A stretch of DNA of 7,102 nucleotides from Bacteroidia bacterium (GTDB lineage Bacteria; Bacteroidota; Bacteroidia; Bacteroidales; GCA-2748055). The translations under genes and the position numbers were made by a program. This document shows, piece after piece, positions 5,484 through 7,102 of this stretch. The stretch's first letter is position 1, and each line of letters starts with the position of its first letter. The stretch spans positions 1-7,102 of the forward strand of contig SPBY01000139.1 in assembly GCA_004525825.1 (NCBI GenBank). Direction: 5' to 3'. The notes below the pieces were generated by a model that had not been told where the DNA came from, ran no database searches, and was given only the letters and a program-made list of their open reading frames with translations.

Positions 5484-6269
5484 ATGAAACGGACCCTGTA
5501 CCAGGTAGATGCATTTGCATCGGAAGTATTTAAAGGCAATCCAGCCGCTGTTTGTATTTGCGATCATTGGCCCGAAAGGAAAGTGATGCAGCAGGTAGCC
5601 AATGAGAACAACCTGTCGGAGACAGCCTTTGCAGTACCTGCGAACAACTGTTACGAAATCAGGTGGTTCACCCCGCAGATGGAGGTGGAACTTTGCGGAC
5701 ATGCCACACTGGCCACAGCCCATGTCTTGTTTCATCACCTGGGTCAGGAGGGAGACCTGATCTGCTTCGATACGGTTCACAGTGGCAGGCTGAACGTGAG
5801 GAGGAACGGAGATAGGCTCACCCTGGATTTTCCTGCTGACACCCTGGAGGCAATGGTGGTTCCGGAACTGATTGTTACCGCCCTTCAGACCCCGCCCCTG
5901 AAAGCATTCAGAGGCAAAACCGATTTTATGTTTGTGTTTGCCAGTCAGTCGGAAATCGAAAAAATGCAGCCTGATTTTGGATTGCTGGCCCAGGTGGGAG
6001 GGAGAGGTGTCATTGTGACGGCCCTGGGGAATGATGTGGATTTCGTTTCCCGTTTCTTTGCTCCCCAGACCGGGATCAACGAGGATCCGGTGACCGGATC
6101 GGCGCACACAGCACTTACTCCCTACTGGTCGAAGGTGTTGGGGAAAAAGGAACTCACTGCCAGGCAGCTCTCTGCCCGTGGAGGAGATCTGATTTGTGAG
6201 GATAAGGGAGACCGGGTATATATCTCGGGACATGCGGTAACCTATATGATCGGGGAGATCGATATTTAA
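5484..6269 (+). CDS. PhzF-family isomerase
   Basis: The 261-residue protein is a full-length PhzF-fold protein with two diaminopimelate-epimerase-like halves. Recognisable motifs in order are VDAFASEVFKGNPAAV (8-23), NLSETAF with Glu46 as the expected catalytic residue, WFTPQMEVELCGHATLA (61-77) and EDPVTGSAHTAL (200-211). PhzF itself isomerises trans-2,3-dihydro-3-hydroxyanthranilate in phenazine synthesis, but no other phenazine gene is here. Most relatives are stand-alone housekeeping proteins of unknown substrate, so a phenazine role should not be assumed. It is cytoplasmic, with no signal peptide. It follows the DUF1287 gene by 8 bases and precedes the hydrolase by 27, so it is probably the middle gene of an operon. 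Length is slightly under the usual 270-300 residues, with no sign of truncation. Confidence 0.94.
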   Translation: MKRTLYQVDAFASEVFKGNPAAVCICDHWPERKVMQQVANENNLSETAFAVPANNCYEIRWFTPQMEVELCGHATLATAHVLFHHLGQEGDLICFDTVHSGRLNVRRNGDRLTLDFPADTLEAMVVPELIVTALQTPPLKAFRGKTDFMFVFASQSEIEKMQPDFGLLAQVGGRGVIVTALGNDVDFVSRFFAPQTGINEDPVTGSAHTALTPYWSKVLGKKELTARQLSARGGDLICEDKGDRVYISGHAVTYMIGEIDI

Positions 6270-6285
6270 AACATAGTACACCAAT

Positions 6286-6297
6286 TATAAATTTATA
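6286..6297. repeat. 12-bp AT palindrome at the hydrolase start
   Basis: TATAAATTTATA is a perfect self-complementary 12-mer that includes the A of the ATG at 6297. It lies in the 27-base gap between the PhzF and hydrolase genes, which is otherwise AT-rich and lacks a terminator hairpin. It could be a regulator site or part of an internal promoter, but palindromes made only of A and T arise easily by chance. Confidence 0.2.
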
Positions 6298-7102
6298 TGA
6301 GATTTTCTGAGGACCGCATGGAAAAGCTGAACTGTAGCGATGGCGTTCAGCGCGACATTCACATCTGGGAGCCTGAAGCACCCCGGGCTGTATTTTTAAC
6401 CATTCATGGAGGAATGGATCACGGCGGGAACTACGTGCTTCCAGCCCTCTATCTGAAAAAGCATGGTTTTGCGACGGTGGCTCATGACCAGCATGGACAT
6501 GACCATCAACGTAAGGTCTATATTCCCAGCTTTGAGGTTTTCCTGGATGACCTGGAGTTGATGTTGGATTGGGTCAAAAAGGTCTATCCGGATATTCCTT
6601 TCTTCATCCTCTCACATTCCATGGGCGGGTTGATAAGCACCCACTTTGGCATCAGGCGCTTTGAGGGGGATCCTCTGTTCAGGGGCTTCATTACTTCTTC
6701 GCCCTATTATGTGAATGCCATCAAAACTCCCAAGATCGTGGAGAAGATGGCGGGCGTACTCTCTGTGCTCACCCCGAGAATGGCAGTCCCTATAGAGGAT
6801 CTGCTGCCCAATGTGACCCACGATGAGGCAATCTATAAGCGCCACCGTAAGGATGAGGAAGATGGGATCATGGCTGCAAAGGCATCTGCCCGCTTTGCTG
6901 CCGAACTGTTAAAGGCACAGGCCTGGATCCCCGGTCATATAGGAGAGTGGAAGCATCCCATGCTGGTCATTGTGGCTGGCGATGATAAGATTGCCGATTC
7001 AGCTGCCACCCTGGAACTGTTGAAAAGGATAGATCCCGGAGTGGTAGACGAGATCGTTTATCCCGATAACTACCACGAAAATTTCAATGAAGTGAACCGG
7101 GA
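6297..7102 (+). CDS. Alpha/beta hydrolase, lysophospholipase/monoacylglycerol lipase type (3' end outside window)
   Basis: An open frame from the ATG at 6297 runs to the right edge, giving 268 residues with no stop. The fold markers are TIHGGMDHGGNY (35-46, oxyanion region), AHDQHGHD (62-69), the nucleophile elbow LSHSMGG with Ser108, the acid in AGDDKIAD with Asp230 most likely, and His260 in NYHENFNE. All three triad residues are therefore present, and probably only some 10-20 residues are missing. The arrangement matches the Hydrolase_4 group that cleaves lysophospholipids and monoglycerides; the true ester substrate cannot be read from the sequence. There is no signal peptide, so the enzyme is cytoplasmic. 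A second in-frame ATG at 6318 is an alternative start that loses seven residues. It lies 27 bases after the PhzF gene on the same strand and may be co-transcribed. Confidence 0.92.
   Translation, partial: MRFSEDRMEKLNCSDGVQRDIHIWEPEAPRAVFLTIHGGMDHGGNYVLPALYLKKHGFATVAHDQHGHDHQRKVYIPSFEVFLDDLELMLDWVKKVYPDIPFFILSHSMGGLISTHFGIRRFEGDPLFRGFITSSPYYVNAIKTPKIVEKMAGVLSVLTPRMAVPIEDLLPNVTHDEAIYKRHRKDEEDGIMAAKASARFAAELLKAQAWIPGHIGEWKHPMLVIVAGDDKIADSAATLELLKRIDPGVVDEIVYPDNYHENFNEVNR

Noticed and set aside
5484..6269. PhzF as evidence of a phenazine biosynthesis cluster
   Set aside because: No other phz gene is in the window, and PhzF-fold proteins are widespread outside phenazine producers.
5460..6284. 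Open frame of 274 codons on the minus strand opposite the PhzF gene
   Set aside because: The plus-strand frame has every PhzF motif; the antisense product shows no family pattern and no plausible start context.

Overview
The window looks like a chromosomal piece of a Bacteroidota bacterium, probably a free-living or marine/anaerobic Bacteroidales-type lineage. The lineage is inferred from style: lipoprotein and Sec-type signal peptides, no convincing Shine-Dalgarno sequences before any start, a GH2 lipoprotein, and TAnnTTTG-like promoter elements. No rRNA, tRNA, CRISPR array, transposase or integrase is visible. Coding density is very high, and no gene-free stretch exceeds about 110 bases.

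Region 1 (1-2669, + strand) is a tight four-gene sulfur operon: an exported double-domain rhodanese (sulfurtransferase), two half-size YeeE/YedE membrane proteins that together make one thiosulfate/sulfur transporter of the TsuA/PmpAB type, and a short exported or membrane-anchored rhodanese-fold protein. Gene junctions are a 1-nt overlap, a 10-nt overlap and a 10-nt gap. The last protein has lost the catalytic cysteine of its rhodanese loop; its only cysteines are in a C-terminal tail that ends in Glu-Gly-Cys. The likely joint job is to handle reduced sulfur (thiosulfate, persulfide or mercaptopyruvate-derived sulfur) outside the cytoplasm and move it across the inner membrane. A perfect 8-6-8 inverted repeat sits just before the first start codon and overlaps a possible promoter -7 element, so it is a candidate operator.

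Region 2 (2632-4770, - strand) is a complete glycoside hydrolase family 2 lipoprotein, converging on the sulfur operon. The two coding regions overlap tail-to-tail by 38 bases, so no terminator fits between them.

Region 3 (4771-7102, + strand) starts from a 111-base divergent intergenic region and holds a secreted DUF1287 (YijF-like) protein with a papain-like Cys/His arrangement, a PhzF-family isomerase 8 bases later, and an alpha/beta hydrolase of the lysophospholipase/monoacylglycerol lipase type that runs off the right edge with its catalytic triad already complete. These three are co-directional but have no obvious common pathway.

The most interesting part is the sulfur operon: an active two-domain rhodanese, a split transporter and a catalytically dead rhodanese with a cysteine tail look like a dedicated sulfur relay. 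The individual families are known, but the role of the Cys-tailed pseudo-rhodanese is, as far as I know, not established.
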